DNA of 64,000 nucleotides from Auanema rhodensis (taxonomy: Eukaryota; Nematoda; Chromadorea; Rhabditida; Rhabditidae). The notes beneath the pieces were generated by a model, which worked only from the letters and a program-made list of their open reading frames with translations, did no database searches and was not told the origin of the DNA. The DNA lies in NCBI GenBank assembly GCA_964057225.1, contig OZ059894.1, positions 19,622,476 to 19,686,475 on the forward strand. Reading direction: 5' to 3'. Made by a program: the position numbers and the translations under genes. Positions 24,571 through 39,312 of this stretch are shown here, one piece after another; within the stretch, counting starts at the first letter, position 1; each line of letters starts with the position of its first letter.

Positions 24571-27500
24571 GTTGAGTTTCCATGTACACTCAACATTGCT
24601 TCCAAAAACATTTTGACAAAATTTTTTTCGAAAAATTTCAGAATAATTTAGCAAAAAGTAGATGTTTTTAGATTCCATTTTTCAAGGCAAAGACGATGGA
24701 CAATGTTATTCAACGAAAAAATTAATTCTTCAGGGTGAAAATCGAGGATATAAGTGTGAACTTATATCAGTTGATATCTCGGTGAATTTTTAAGCTAGCG
24801 CAAATCTGATAACACAGATCGACGCAGCTTAAAAATCCGCATCGAATGCATTATACTACATTGAGAAACGCTTAATACAAAAATTAGTTATGATCGTTTG
24901 AAAAATGATGCGTTAGTGTATGTTGAGTTTCCATGTACACTCAACATTGCTTCCAAAAACATTTTGACAAAAATTTTTTCGAAAAATTTCAAAATAATTT
25001 AGCAAAAAGTAGATGTTTTTAGATTCCATTTTTTAAGGCAAAGACGATGGACAATGTTATTCAACGGAAAAATTAATTCTTCAGGGTGAAAATCGAGGAT
25101 ATAAGTGTGAACTTATATCAGTTGATATCTCGGTGCATTTTTAAGCTAGCGCAAATCTGATAACACAGAACGACGCAGCTTAAAAATCCGCATCGAATGC
25201 ACTATACTACATTGAGAAACGCTTAATACAAAAATTAGTTATGATGGTTTGAAAAATGATGCATTAGTGTATGTTGAGTTTCCATGTACACTCAACATTG
25301 CTTCCAAAAACATTTTGACAAAACTTTTTTCGAGAAATTTCAAAATAATTTAGCAAAAAGTAGATGTTTTTAGATTCCTTTTTTCAAGGCAAAGACGATG
25401 GACAATGTTATTCAACGAAAAAATTAATTCTTCAGGGTGAAAATCGAGGATATAAGTGTGAACTTATATCAGTTGATATCTCGGTGCATTTTTAAGCTAG
25501 CGCAAATCTGATAACACAGATCGACGCAGCTTAAAAATCCGCATCGAATGCACTATACTACATTGAGAAACGCTTAATACAAAAATTAGTTATGATCGTT
25601 TGAAAAATGATGCATTAGTGTATGTTGAGTTTCCATGTACACTCAACATTGCTTCCAAAAACATTTTGACAAAAATTTTTTCGAAAAATTTCAGAATAAT
25701 TTAGCAAAAAGTAGATGTTTTTAGATTCCTTTTTTCAAGGCAAAGACGATGGACAATGTTATTCAACGAAAAAATTAATTCTTCAGGGTGAAAATCGAGG
25801 ATATAAGTGTGAACTTATATCAGTTGATATCTCGGTGCATTTTTAAGCTAGCGCAAATCTGATAACACAGAACGACGCAGCTTAAAAATTCGCATCGAAT
25901 GCACTATACTACATTGAAAAACGCTTAATACAAAAATTAGTTATGATCGTTTGAAAAATGATGCATTAGTGTATGTTGAGTTTCCATGTACACTCAACAT
26001 TGCTTCCAAAAACATTTTGACAAAAATTTTTTCGAAAAATTTCAGAATAATTTAGCAAAAAGTAGATGTTTTTAGATTTCATTTTTTAAGGCAAAGACGA
26101 TGGACAATGTTATTCAACGGAAAAATTAATTCTTCAGGGTGAAAATCGAGGATATAAGTGTGAACTTATATCAGTTGATATCTCGGTGCATTTTTAAGCT
26201 AGCGCAAATCTGATAACACAGATCGACGCAGCTTAAAAATCCGCATCGAATGCACTATACTACATTGAGAAACGCTTAATACAAAAATTAGTTATGATCG
26301 TTTGAAAAATGATGCATTAGTGTATGTTGAGTTTCCATGTACACTCAACATTGCTTCCAAAAACATTTTGACAAAATTTTTTTCGAAAAATTTCAGAATA
26401 ATTTAGCAAAAAGTAGATGTTTTTAGATTCCATTTTTCAAGGCAAAGACGATGGACAATGTTATTCAACGAAAAAATTAATTCTTCAGGGTGAAAATCGA
26501 GGATATAAGTGTGAACTTATATCAGTTGATATCTCGGTGAATTTTTAAGCTAGCGCAAATCTGATAACACAGATCGACGCAGCTTAAAAATCCGCATCGA
26601 ATGCATTATACTACATTGAGAAACGCTTAATACAAAAATTAGTTATGATCGTTTGAAAAATGATGCGTTAGTGTATGTTGAGTTTCCATGTACACTCAAC
26701 ATTGCTTCCAAAAACATTTTGACAAAAATTTTTTCGAAAAATTTCAAAATAATTTAGCAAAAAGTAGATGTTTTTAGATTCCATTTTTTAAGGCAAAGAC
26801 GATGGACAATGTTATTCAACGGAAAAATTAATTCTTCAGGGTGAAAATCGAGGATATAAGTGTGAACTTATATCAGTTGATATCTCGGTGCATTTTTAAG
26901 CTAGCGCAAATCTGATAACACAGAACGACGCAGCTTAAAAATCCGCATCGAATGCACTATACTACATTGAGAAACGCTTAATACAAAAATTAGTTATGAT
27001 GGTTTGAAAAATGATGCATTAGTGTATGTTGAGTTTCCATGTACACTCAACATTGCTTCCAAAAACATTTTGACAAAACTTTTTTCGAGAAATTTCAAAA
27101 TAATTTAGCAAAAAGTAGATGTTTTTAGATTCCTTTTTTCAAGGCAAAGACGATGGACAATGTTATTCAACGAAAAAATTAATTCTTCAGGGTGAAAATC
27201 GAGGATATAAGTGTGAACTTATATCAGTTGATATCTCGGTGCATTTTTAAGCTAGCGCAAATCTGATAACACAGAACGACGCAGCTTAAAAATTCGCATC
27301 GAATGCACTATACTACATTGAAAAACGCTTAATACAAAAATTAGTTATGATCGTTTGAAAAATGATGCATTAGTGTATGTTGAGTTTCCATGTACACTCA
27401 ACATTGCTTCCAAAAACATTTTGACAAAAATTTTTTCGAAAAATTTCAGAATAATTTAGCAAAAAGTAGATGTTTTTAGATTTCATTTTTTAAGGCAAAG

Positions 27501-30500
27501 ACGATGGACAATGTTATTCAACAGAAAAATTAATTCTTCAGGGTGAAAATCGAGGATATAAGTGTGAACTTATATCAGTTGATATCTCGGTGCATTTTTA
27601 AGCTAGCGCAAATCTGATAACACAGATCGACGCAGCTTAAAAATCCGCATCGAATGCACTATACTACATTGAGAAACGCTTAATACAAAAATTAGTTATG
27701 ATCGTTTGAAAAATGATGCATTAGTGTATGTTGAGTTTCCATGTACACTCAACATTGCTTCCAAAAACATTTTGACAAAATTTTTTTCGAAAAATTTCAG
27801 AATAATTTAGCAAAAAGTAGATGTTTTTAGATTCCATTTTTCAAGGCAAAGACGATGGACAATGTTATTCAACGAAAAAATTAATTCTTCAGGGTGAAAA
27901 TCGAGGATATAAGTGTGAACTTATATCAGTTGATATCTCGGTGAATTTTTAAGCTAGCGCAAATCTGATAACACAGATCGACGCAGCTTAAAAATCCGCA
28001 TCGAATGCATTATACTACATTGAGAAACGCTTAATACAAAAATTAGTTATGATCGTTTGAAAAATGATGCGTTAGTGTATGTTGAGTTTCCATGTACACT
28101 CAACATTGCTTCCAAAAACATTTTGACAAAAATTTTTTCGAAAAATTTCAAAATAATTTAGCAAAAAGTAGATGTTTTTAGATTCCATTTTTTAAGGCAA
28201 AGACGATGGACAATGTTATTCAACGGAAAAATTAATTCTTCAGGGTGAAAATCGAGGATATAAGTGTGAACTTATATCAGTTGATATCTCGGTGCATTTT
28301 TAAGCTAGCGCAAATCTGATAACACAGAACGACGCAGCTTAAAAATCCGCATCGAATGCACTATACTACATTGAGAAACGCTTAATACAAAAATTAGTTA
28401 TGATGGTTTGAAAAATGATGCATTAGTGTATGTTGAGTTTCCATGTACACTCAACATTGCTTCCAAAAACATTTTGACAAAACTTTTTTCGAGAAATTTC
28501 AAAATAATTTAGCAAAAAGTAGATGTTTTTAGATTCCTTTTTTCAAGGCAAAGACGATGGACAATGTTATTCAACGAAAAAATTAATTCTTCAGGGTGAA
28601 AATCGAGGATATAAGTGTGAACTTATATCAGTTGATATCTCGGTGCATTTTTAAGCTAGCGCAAATCTGATAACACAGATCGACGCAGCTTAAAAATCCG
28701 CATCGAATGCACTATACTACATTGAGAAACGCTTAATACAAAAATTAGTTATGATCGTTTGAAAAATGATGCATTAGTGTATGTTGAGTTTCCATGTACA
28801 CTCAACATTGCTTCCAAAAACATTTTGACAAAAATTTTTTCGAAAAATTTCAGAATAATTTAGCAAAAAGTAGATGTTTTTAGATTCCTTTTTTCAAGGC
28901 AAAGACGATGGACAATGTTATTCAACGAAAAAATTAATTCTTCAGGGTGAAAATCGAGGATATAAGTGTGAACTTATATCAGTTGATATCTCGGTGCATT
29001 TTTAAGCTAGCGCAAATCTGATAACACAGAACGACGCAGCTTAAAAATTCGCATCGAATGCACTATACTACATTGAAAAACGCTTAATACAAAAATTAGT
29101 TATGATCGTTTGAAAAATGATGCATTAGTGTATGTTGAGTTTCCATGTACACTCAACATTGCTTCCAAAAACATTTTGACAAAAATTTTTTCGAAAAATT
29201 TCAGAATAATTTAGCAAAAAGTAGATGTTTTTAGATTCCATTTTTCAAGGCAAAGACGATGGACAATGTTATTCAACGAAAAAATTAATTCTTCAGGAAG
29301 AAAATCGAGGATATAAGTGTGAACTTATATCAGTTGATATCTCGGTGCATTTTTAAGCTAGCGCAAATCTGATAACACAGATCGACGCAGCTTAAAAATC
29401 CGCATCGAATGCACTATACTACATTGAGAAACGCTTAATACAAAAATTAGTTATGATCGTTTGAAAAATGATGCGTTAGTGTATGTTGAGTTTCCATGTA
29501 CACTCAACATTGCTTCCAAAAACATTTTGACAAAAATTTTTTCGAAAAATTTCAAAATAATTTAGCAAAAAGTAGATGTTTTTAGATTCCATTTTTTAAG
29601 GCAAAGACGATGGACAATGTTATTCAACGGAAAAATTAATTCTTCAGGGTGAAAATCGAGGATATAAGTGTGAACTTATATCAGTTGATATCTCGGTGCA
29701 TTTTTAAGCTAGCGCAAATCTGATAACACAGAACGACGCAGCTTAAAAATCCGCATCGAATGCACTATACTACATTGAGAAACGCTTAATACAAAAATTA
29801 GTTATGATGGTTTGAAAAATGATGCATTAGTGTATGTTGAGTTTCCATGTACACTCAACATTGCTTCCAAAAACATTTTGACAAAACTTTTTTCGAGAAA
29901 TTTCAAAATAATTTAGCAAAAAGTAGATGTTTTTAGATTCCTTTTTTCAAGGCAAAGACGATGGACAATGTTATTCAACGAAAAAATTAATTCTTCAGGG
30001 TGAAAATCGAGGATATAAGTGTGAACTTATATCAGTTGATATCTCGGTGCATTTTTAAGCTAGCGCAAATCTGATAACACAGATCGACGCAGCTTAAAAA
30101 TCCGCATCGAATGCACTATACTACATTGAGAAACGCTTAATACAAAAATTAGTTATGATCGTTTGAAAAATGATGCATTAGTGTATGTTGAGTTTCCATG
30201 TACACTCAACATTGCTTCCAAAAACATTTTGACAAAAATTTTTTCGAAAAATTTCAGAATAATTTAGCAAAAAGTAGATGTTTTTAGATTCCTTTTTTCA
30301 AGGCAAAGACGATGGACAATGTTATTCAACGAAAAAATTAATTCTTCAGGGTGAAAATCGAGGATATAAGTGTGAACTTATATCAGTTGATATCTCGGTG
30401 CATTTTTAAGCTAGCGCAAATCTGATAACACAGAACGACGCAGCTTAAAAATTCGCATCGAATGCACTATACTACATTGAAAAACGCTTAATACAAAAAT

Positions 30501-31239
30501 TAGTTATGATCGTTTGAAAAATGATGCATTAGTGTATGTTGAGTTTCCATGTACACTCAACATTGCTTCCAAAAACATTTTGACAAAAATTTTTTCGAAA
30601 AATTTCAGAATAATTTAGCAAAAAGTAGATGTTTTTAGATTCCATTTTTCAAGGCAAAGACGATGGACAATGTTATTCAACGAAAAAATTAATTCTTCAG
30701 GAAGAAAATCGAGGATATAAGTGTGAACTTATATCAGTTGATATCTCGGTGCATTTTTAAGCTAGCGCAAATCTGATAACACAGATCGACGCAGCTTAAA
30801 AATCCGCATCGAATGCACTATACTACATTGAGAAACGCTTAATACAAAAATTAGTTATGATCGTTTGAAAAATGATGCGTTAGTGTATGTTGAGTTTCCA
30901 TGTACACTCAACATTGCTTCCAAAAACATTTTGACAAAAATTTTTTCGAAAAATTTCAAAATAATTTAGCAAAAAGTAGATGTTTTTAGATTCCATTTTT
31001 TAAGGCAAAGACGATGGACAATGTTATTCAACGAAAAAATTAATTCTTCAGGGTGAAAATCGAGGATATAAGTGTGAACTTATATCAGTTGATATCTCGG
31101 TGCATTTTTAAGCTAGCGCAAATCTGATAACACAGAACGACGCAGCTTAAAAATCCGCATCGAATGCACTATACTACATTGAGAAACGCTTAATACAAAA
31201 ATTAGTTATGATCGTTTGAAAAATGATGCATTAGTGTAT
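24571..31239. repeat. Monomers 71-89: 4/5-mer higher-order repeat with private markers
   Basis: A new set of markers appears. The first type has T52, A215, T281 and G342 (monomers 71, 76, 80). The second has T113, G146 and G325 (72, 77, 81, 85). The third is C52/G62/T107 (73, 82, 86). The fourth is A70 G71/T107/A249/T267/A295 (74, 83, 87). A fifth has T105 with A107 and T113 (75, 79). The units are 71-75, 76-79, 80-83 and 84-87, then 88-89. Monomers 84 and 88 share AA at 165-166 exactly 1404 bp apart. Monomer 78 is a chimera that removes one monomer. Monomer 89 is the second type without G146 and G325. Confidence 0.75.
27028..27378. repeat. Chimeric monomer 78
   Basis: The left part carries C52, G62 and AAA at 70-72, as in monomer 73. 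The right part carries A249, T267 and A295, as in monomer 74. In the other units these two types stand next to each other, so 78 is the product expected if one crossover between position 72 and 249 removed exactly 351 bp. The unit 76-79 is therefore a 4-mer where 71-75 is a 5-mer. Confidence 0.75.
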
Positions 31240-33345
31240 GTTGAGTTTCCATGTACACTCAACATTGCTTCCAAAAACATTTTGACAAAAATTTTTTCGA
31301 GAAATTTCAAAATAATTTAGCAAAAAGTAGATGTTTTTAGATTCCATTTTTTAAGGCAAAGACGATGGACAATGTTATTCAACAAAAAAATTAATTCTTC
31401 AGGGTGAAAATCGAGGATATAAGTGTGAACTTATATCAGTTGATATCTCGGTGCATTTTTAAGCTAGCGCAAATCTGATAACACAGAACGACGCAGCTTA
31501 AAAATCCGCATCGAATGCACTATACTACATTGAGAAACGCTCAATACAAAAATTAGTTATGATCGTTTGAAAAATGATGCATTAGTGTATGTTGAGTTTC
31601 CATGTACACTCAACATTGCTTCCAAAAACATTTTGACAAAAATTTTTTCGAAAAATTTCAGAATAATTTAGCAAAAAGTAGATGTTTTTAGATTCCTTTT
31701 TTCAAGGCAAAGACGATGGACAATGTTATTCAACGAAAAAATTAATTCTTCAGGGTGAAAATCGAGGATATAAGTGTGAACTTATATCAGTTGATATCTC
31801 GGTGCATTTTTAAGCTAGCGCAAATCTGATAACACAGATCGACGCAGCTTAAAAATCCGCATCGAATGCACTATACTACATTGAAAAACGCTTAATACAA
31901 AAATTAGTTATGATCGTTTGAAAAATGATGCATTAGTGTATGTTGAGTTTCCATGTACACTCAACATTGCTTCCAAAAACATTTTGACAAAAAGTTTTTC
32001 GAAAAATTTCAAAATAATTTAGCAAAAAGTAGATGTTTTTAGATTCCATTTTTCAAGGCAAAGACGATGGACAATGTTATTCAACGAAAAAATTAATTCT
32101 TCAGGGTGAAAATCGAGGATATAAGTGTGAACTTATATCAGTTGATATCTCGGTGCATTTTTAAGCTAGCGCAAATCTGATAACACAGAACGACGCAGCT
32201 TAAAAATCCGCATCGAATGCACTATACTACATTGAGAAACGCTTAATACAAAAATTAGTTATGATCGTTTGAAAAATGATGCATTAGTGTATGTTGAGTT
32301 TCCATGTACACTCAACATTGCTTCCAAAAACATTTTGACAAAAATTTTTTCGAAAAATTTCAGAATAATTTAGCAAAAAGTAGATGTTTTTAGATTCCTT
32401 TTTTCAAGGCAAAGACGATGGACATTGTTATTCAACGAAAAAATTAATTCTTCAGGGTGAAAATCGAGGATGTAAGTGTGAACTTATATCAGTTGATATC
32501 TCGGTGCATTTTTAAGCTAGCGCAAATCTGATAACACAGAACGACGCAGCTTAAAAATTCGCATCGAATGCACTATACTACATTGAAAAACGCTTAATAC
32601 AAAAATTAGTTATGATCGTTTGAAAAATGATGCATTAGTGTATGTTGAGTTTCCATGTACACTCAACATTGCTTCCAAAAACATTTTGACAAAAATTTTT
32701 TCGAAAAATTTCGAAATAATTTAGCAAAAAGTAGATGTTTTTAGATTCCTTTTTTCAAGGCAAAGACGATGGACAATGTTATTCAACGAAAAAATTAATT
32801 CTTCAGGGTGAAAATCGAGGATATAAGTGTGAACATATATCAGTTGATATCTCGGTGCATTTTTAAGCTAGCGCAAATCTGATAACACAGAACGACGCAG
32901 CTTAAAAATTCGCATCGAATGCACTATACTACATTGAAAAACGCTTAATACAAAAATTAGTTATGATCGTTTGAAAAATGATGCATTAGTGTATGTTGAG
33001 TTTCCATGTACACTCAACATTGCTTCCAAAAACATTTTGACAAAAATTTTTTCGAAAAATTTCGAAATAATTTAGCAAAAAGTAGATGTTTTTAGATTCC
33101 ATTTTTCAAGGCAAAGACGATGGACAATGTTATTCAACGAAAAAATCAATTCTTCATAGTGAAAATCGAGGATATAAGTGTGAACTTATATCAGTTGATA
33201 TCTCGGTGCATTTTTAAGCTAGCGCAAATCTGATAACACAGAACGACGCAGCTTAAAAATCCGCATCGAATGCACTATACTACATTGAGAAACGCTTAAT
33301 ACAAAAATTAGTTATGATCGTTTGAAAAATGATGCGTTAGTGTAT

Positions 33346-35451
33346 GTTGAGTTTCCATGTACACTCAACATTGCTTCCAAAAACATTTTGACAAAAAGTT
33401 TTTCGAAAAATTTCAAGATAATTTAGCAAAAAGTAGATGTTTTTAGATTCCATTTTTTAAGGCAAAGACGATGGACAATGTTATTCAACGAAAAAATTAA
33501 TTCTTCAGGGTGAAAATCGAGGATATAAGTGTGAACTTATATCAGTTGATATCTCGGTGCATTTTTAAGCTAGCGTAAATCTGATAACACAGAACGACGC
33601 AGCTTAAAAATCTGCATCGAATGCACTATACTACATTGAGAAACGCTTAATACAAAAATTAGTTATGATCGTTTGAAAAATGATGCATTAGTGTATGTTG
33701 AGTTTCCATGTACACTCAACATTGCTTCCAAAAACATTTTGACAAAAATTTTTTCGAAAAATTTCAGAATAATTTAGCAAAAAGTAGATGTTTTTAGATT
33801 CCTTTTTTCAAGGCAAAGACGATGGACAATGTTATTCAACGAAAAAATTAATTCTTCAGGGTGAAAATCGAGGATATAAGTGTGAACTTATATCAGTTGA
33901 TATCTCGGTGCATTTTTAAGCTAGCGCAAATCTGATAACACAGATCGACGCAGCTTAAAAATCCGCATCGAATGCACTATACTACATTGAAAAACGCTTA
34001 ATACAAAAATTAGTTATGATCGTTTGAAAAATGATGCATTAGTGTATGTTGAGTTTCCATGTACACTCAACATTGCTTCCAAAAACATTTTGACAAAAAG
34101 TTTTTCGAAAAATTTCAAAATAATTTAGCAAAAAGTAGATGTTTTTAGATTCCATTTTTCAAGGCAAAGACGATGGACAATGTTATTCAACGAAAAAATT
34201 AATTCTTCAGGGTGAAAATCGAGGATATAAGTGTGAACTTATATCAGTTGATATCTCGGTGCATTTTTAAGCTAGCGCAAATCTGATAACACAGAACGAC
34301 GCAGCTTAAAAATCCGCATCGAATGCACTATACTACATTGAGAAACGCTTAATACAAAAATTAGTTATGATCGTTTGAAAAATGATGCATTAGTGTATGT
34401 TGAGTTTCCATGTACACTCAACATTGCTTCCAAAAACATTTTGACAAAAATTTTTTCGAAAAATTTCAAAATAATTTAGCAAAAAGTAGATGTTTTTAGA
34501 TTCCATTTTTTAAGGCAAAGACGATGGACAATGTTATTCAACGAAAAAATTAATTCTTCAGGGTGAAAATCGAGGATATAAGTGTGAACTTATATCAGTT
34601 GATATCTCGGTGCATTTTTAAGCTAGCGTAAATCTGATAACACAGAACGACGCAGCTTAAAAATCTGCATCGAATGCACTATACTACATTGAGAAACGCT
34701 TAATACAAAAATTAGTTATGATCGTTTGAAAAATGATGCATTAGTGTATGTTGAGTTTCCATGTACACTCAACATTGCTTCCAAAAACATTTTGACAAAA
34801 ATTTTTTCGAAAAATTTCAGAATAATTTAGCAAAAAGTAGATGTTTTTAGATTCCTTTTTTCAAGGCAAAGACGATGGACAATGTTATTCAACGAAAAAA
34901 TTAATTCTTCAGGGTGAAAATCGAGGATATAAGTGTGAACTTATATCAGTTGATATCTCGGTGCATTTTTAAGCTAGCGCAAATCTGATAACACAGATCG
35001 ACGCAGCTTAAAAATCCGCATCGAATGCACTATACTACATTGAAAAACGCTTAATACAAAAATTAGTTATGATCGTTTGAAAAATGATGCATTAGTGTAT
35101 GTTGAGTTTCCATGTACACTCAACATTGCTTCCAAAAACATTTTGACAAAAAGTTTTTCGAAAAATTTCAAAATAATTTAGCAAAAAGTAGATGTTTTTA
35201 GATTCCATTTTTCAAGGCAAAGACGATGGACAATGTTATTCAACGAAAAAATTAATTCTTCAGGGTGAAAATCGAGGATATAAGTGTGAACTTATATCAG
35301 TTGATATCTCGGTGCATTTTTAAGCTAGCGCAAATCTGATAACACAGAACGACGCAGCTTAAAAATCCGCATCGAATGCACTATACTACATTGAGAAACG
35401 CTTAATACAAAAATTAGTTATGATCGTTTGAAAAATGATGCATTAGTGTAT
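33346..35451. repeat. Internal 3-mer duplication, monomers 96-98 and 99-101
   Basis: Both 1053-bp units begin with a monomer carrying T231 and T268. Next comes a T107/T249/A295 copy and then a G53 copy. The first monomers differ only in their left part: 96 has G53 and AAG at 70-72, whereas 99 has T53 and AAA. The exchange tract therefore probably began inside that monomer. Confidence 0.7.
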
Positions 35452-36504
35452 GTTGAGTTTCCATGTACACTCAACATTGCTTCCAAAAACATTTTGACAA
35501 AAATTTTTTCGAAAAATTTCAAAATAATTTAGCAAAAAGTAGATGTTTTTAGATTCCATTTTTCAAGGCAAAGACGATGGACAATGTTATTCAACGAAAA
35601 AATTAATTCTTCAGGGTGAAAATCGAGGATATAAGTGTGAACTTATATCAGTTGATATCTCGGTGCATTTTTAAGCTAGCGCAAATCTGATAACACAGAA
35701 CGACGCAGCTTAAAAATCCGCATCGAATGCACTATACTACATTGAGAAACGCTTAATACAAAAATTAGTTATGATCGTTTGAAAAATGATGCATTAGTGT
35801 ATGTTGAGTTTCCATGTACACTCAACATTGCTTCCAAAAACATTTTGACAAAAATTTTTTCGAGAAATTTCAAAATAATTTAGCAAAAAGTAGATGTTTT
35901 TAGATTCCATTTTTCAAGGCAAAGACGATGGACAATGTTATTCAACAAAAAAATTAATTCTTCAGGGTGAAAATCGAGGATATAAGTGTGAACTTATATC
36001 AGTTGATATCTCGGTGCATTTTTAAGCTAGCGCAAATCTGATAACACAGAACGACGCAGCTTAAAAATCCGCATCGAATGCACTATACTACATTGAGAAA
36101 CGCTCAATACAAAAATTAGTTATGATCGTTTGAAAAATGATGCATTAGTGTATGTTGAGTTTCCATGTACACTCAACATTGCTTCCAAAAACATTTTGAC
36201 AAAAATTTTTTCGAAAAATTTCAGAATAATTTAGCAAAAAGTAGATGTTTTTAGATTCCTTTTTTCAAGGCAAAGACGATGGACAATGTTATTCAACGAA
36301 AAAATTAATTCTTCAGGGTGAAAATCGAGGATATAAGTGTGAACTTATATCAGTTGATATCTCGGTGCATTTTTAAGCTAGCGCAAATCTGATAACACAG
36401 ATCGACGCAGCTTAAAAATCCGCATCGAATGCACTATACTACATTGAAAAACGCTTAATACAAAAATTAGTTATGATCGTTTGAAAAATGATGCATTAGT
36501 GTAT

Positions 36505-36855
36505 GTTGAGTTTCCATGTACACTCAACATTGCTTCCAAAAACATTTTGACAAAAAGTTTTTCGAAAAATTTCAAAATAATTTAGCAAAAAGTAGATGTT
36601 TTTAGATTCCATTTTTCAAGGCAAAGACGATGGACAATGTTATTCAACGAAAAAATTAATTCTTCAGGGTGAAAATCGAGGATATAAGTGTGAACTTATA
36701 TCAGTTGATATCTCGGTGCATTTTTAAGCTAGCGCAAATCTGATAACACAGAACGACGCAGCTTAAAAATCCGCATCGAATGCACTATACTACATTGAAA
36801 AACGCTTAATACAAAAATTAGTTATGATCGTTTGAAAAATGATGCATTAGTGTAT
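36505..36855. repeat. Chimeric monomer 105
   Basis: Most of this copy matches monomer 92 (G53, A107, A249, C267), but it ends with A295 as in monomer 93. The next copy is of the type of 94. One monomer has thus been lost relative to 90-98, with the switch between positions 267 and 295. Confidence 0.6.
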
Positions 36856-38961
36856 GTTGAGTTTCCATGTACACTCAACATTGCTTCCAAAAACATTTTG
36901 ACAAAAATTTTTTCGAAAAATTTCGAAATAATTTAGCAAAAAGTAGATGTTTTTAGATTTCTTTTTTCAAGGCAAAGACGATGGACAATGTTATTCAACG
37001 AAAAAATTAATTCTTCAGGGTGAAAATCGAGGATATAAGTGTGAACATATATCAGTTGATATCTCGGTGCATTTTTAAGCTAGCGCAAATCTGATAACAC
37101 AGAACGACGCAGCTTAAAAATTCGCATCGAATGCACTATACTACATTGAAAAACGCTTAATACAAAAATTAGTTATGATCGTTTGAAAAATGATGCATTA
37201 GTGTATGTTGAGTTTCCATGTACACTCAACATTGCTTCCAAAAACATTTTGACAAAAATTTTTTCGAAAAATTTCGAAATAATTTAGCAAAAAGTAGATG
37301 TTTTTAGATTCCATTTTTCAAGGCAAAGACGATGGACAATGTTATTCAACGAAAAAATCAATTCTTCATAGTGAAAATCGAGGATATAAGTGTGAACTTA
37401 TATCAGTTGATATCTCGGTGCATTTTTAAGCTAGCGCAAATCTGATAACACAGAACGACGCAGCTTAAAAATCCGCATCGAATGCACTATACTACATTGA
37501 GAAACGCTTAATACAAAAATTAGTTATGATCGTTTGAAAAATGATGCGTTAGTGTATGTTGAGTTTCCATGTACACTCAACATTGCTTCCAAAAACATTT
37601 TGACAAAAAGTTTTTCGAAAAATTTCAAGATAATTTAGCAAAAAGTAGATGTTTTTAGATTCCATTTTTTAAGGCAAAGACGATGGACAATGTTATTCAA
37701 CGAAAAAATTAATTCTTCAGGGTGAAAATCGAGGATATAAGTGTGAACTTATATCAGTTGATATCTCGGTGCATTTTTAAGCTAGCGTAAATCTGATAAC
37801 ACAGAACGACGCAGCTTAAAAATCCGCATCGAATGCACTATACTACATTGAGAAACGCTTAATACAAAAATTAGTTATGATCGTTTGAAAAATGATGCAT
37901 TAGTGTATGTTGAGTTTCCATGTACACTCAACATTGCTTCCAAAAACATTTTGACAAAAATTTTTTCGAAAAATTTCAGAATAATTTAGCAAAAAGTAGA
38001 TGTTTTTAGATTCCTTTTTTCAAGGCAAAGACGATGGACAATGTTATTCAACGAAAAAATTAATTCTTCAGGGTGAAAATCGAGGATATAAGTGTGAACT
38101 TATATCAGTTGATATCTCGGTGCATTTTTAAGCTAGCGCAAATCTGATAACACAGATCGACGCAGCTTAAAAATCCGCATCGAATGCACTATACTACATT
38201 GAAAAACGCTTAATACAAAAATTAGTTATGATCGTTTGAAAAATGATGCATTAGTGTATGTTGAGTTTCCATGTACACTCAACATTGCTTCCAAAAACAT
38301 TTTGACAAAAAGTTTTTCGAAAAATTTCAAAATAATTTAGCAAAAAGTAGATGTTTTTAGATTCCATTTTTCAAGGCAAAGACGATGGACAATGTTATTC
38401 AACGAAAAAATTAATTCTTCAGGGTGAAAATCGAGGATATAAGTGTGAACTTATATCAGTTGATATCTCGGTGCATTTTTAAGCTAGCGCAAATCTGATA
38501 ACACAGAACGACGCAGCTTAAAAATCCGCATCGAATGCACTATACTACATTGAGAAACGCTTAATACAAAAATTAGTTATGATCGTTTGAAAAATGATGC
38601 ATTAGTGTATGTTGAGTTTCCATGTACACTCAACATTGCTTCCAAAAACATTTTGACAAAAATTTTTTCGAAAAATTTCAGAATAATTTAGCAAAAAGTA
38701 GATGTTTTTAGATTCCTTTTTTCAAGGCAAAGACGATGGACATTGTTATTCAACGAAAAAATTAATTCTTCAGGGTGAAAATCGAGGATATAAGTGTGAA
38801 CTTATATCAGTTGATATCTCGGTGCATTTTTAAGCTAGCGCAAATCTGATAACACAGAACGACGCAGCTTAAAAATTCGCATCGAATGCACTATACTACA
38901 TTGAAAAACGCTTAATACAAAAATTAGTTATGATCGTTTGAAAAATGATGCATTAGTGTAT

Positions 38962-39312
38962 GTTGAGTTTCCATGTACACTCAACATTGCTTCCAAAAAC
39001 ATTTTGACAAAAATTTTTTCGAAAAATTTCGAAATAATTTAGCAAAAAGTAGATGTTTTTAGATTCCATTTTTCAAGGCAAAGACGATGGACAATGTTAT
39101 TCAACGAAAAAATCAATTCTTCATAGTGAAAATCGAGGATATAAGTGTGAACTTATATCAGTTGATATCTCGGTGCATTTTTAAGCTAGCGCAAATCTGA
39201 TAACACAGAACGACGCAGCTTAAAAATCCGCATCGAATGCACTATACTACATTGAGAAACGCTCAATACAAAAATTAGTTATGATCGTTTGAAAAATGAT
39301 GCATTAGTGTAT
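38962..39312. repeat. Chimeric monomer 112
   Basis: The left part has GAA at 70-72, C153 and TA at 163-164, as in monomers 95, 107 and 115. The right end has C303, otherwise seen in monomers 90, 103, 122 and 134. The flanking copies 111 and 113 are both of the T133 type, so this monomer marks a junction between rearranged segments. Confidence 0.6.
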
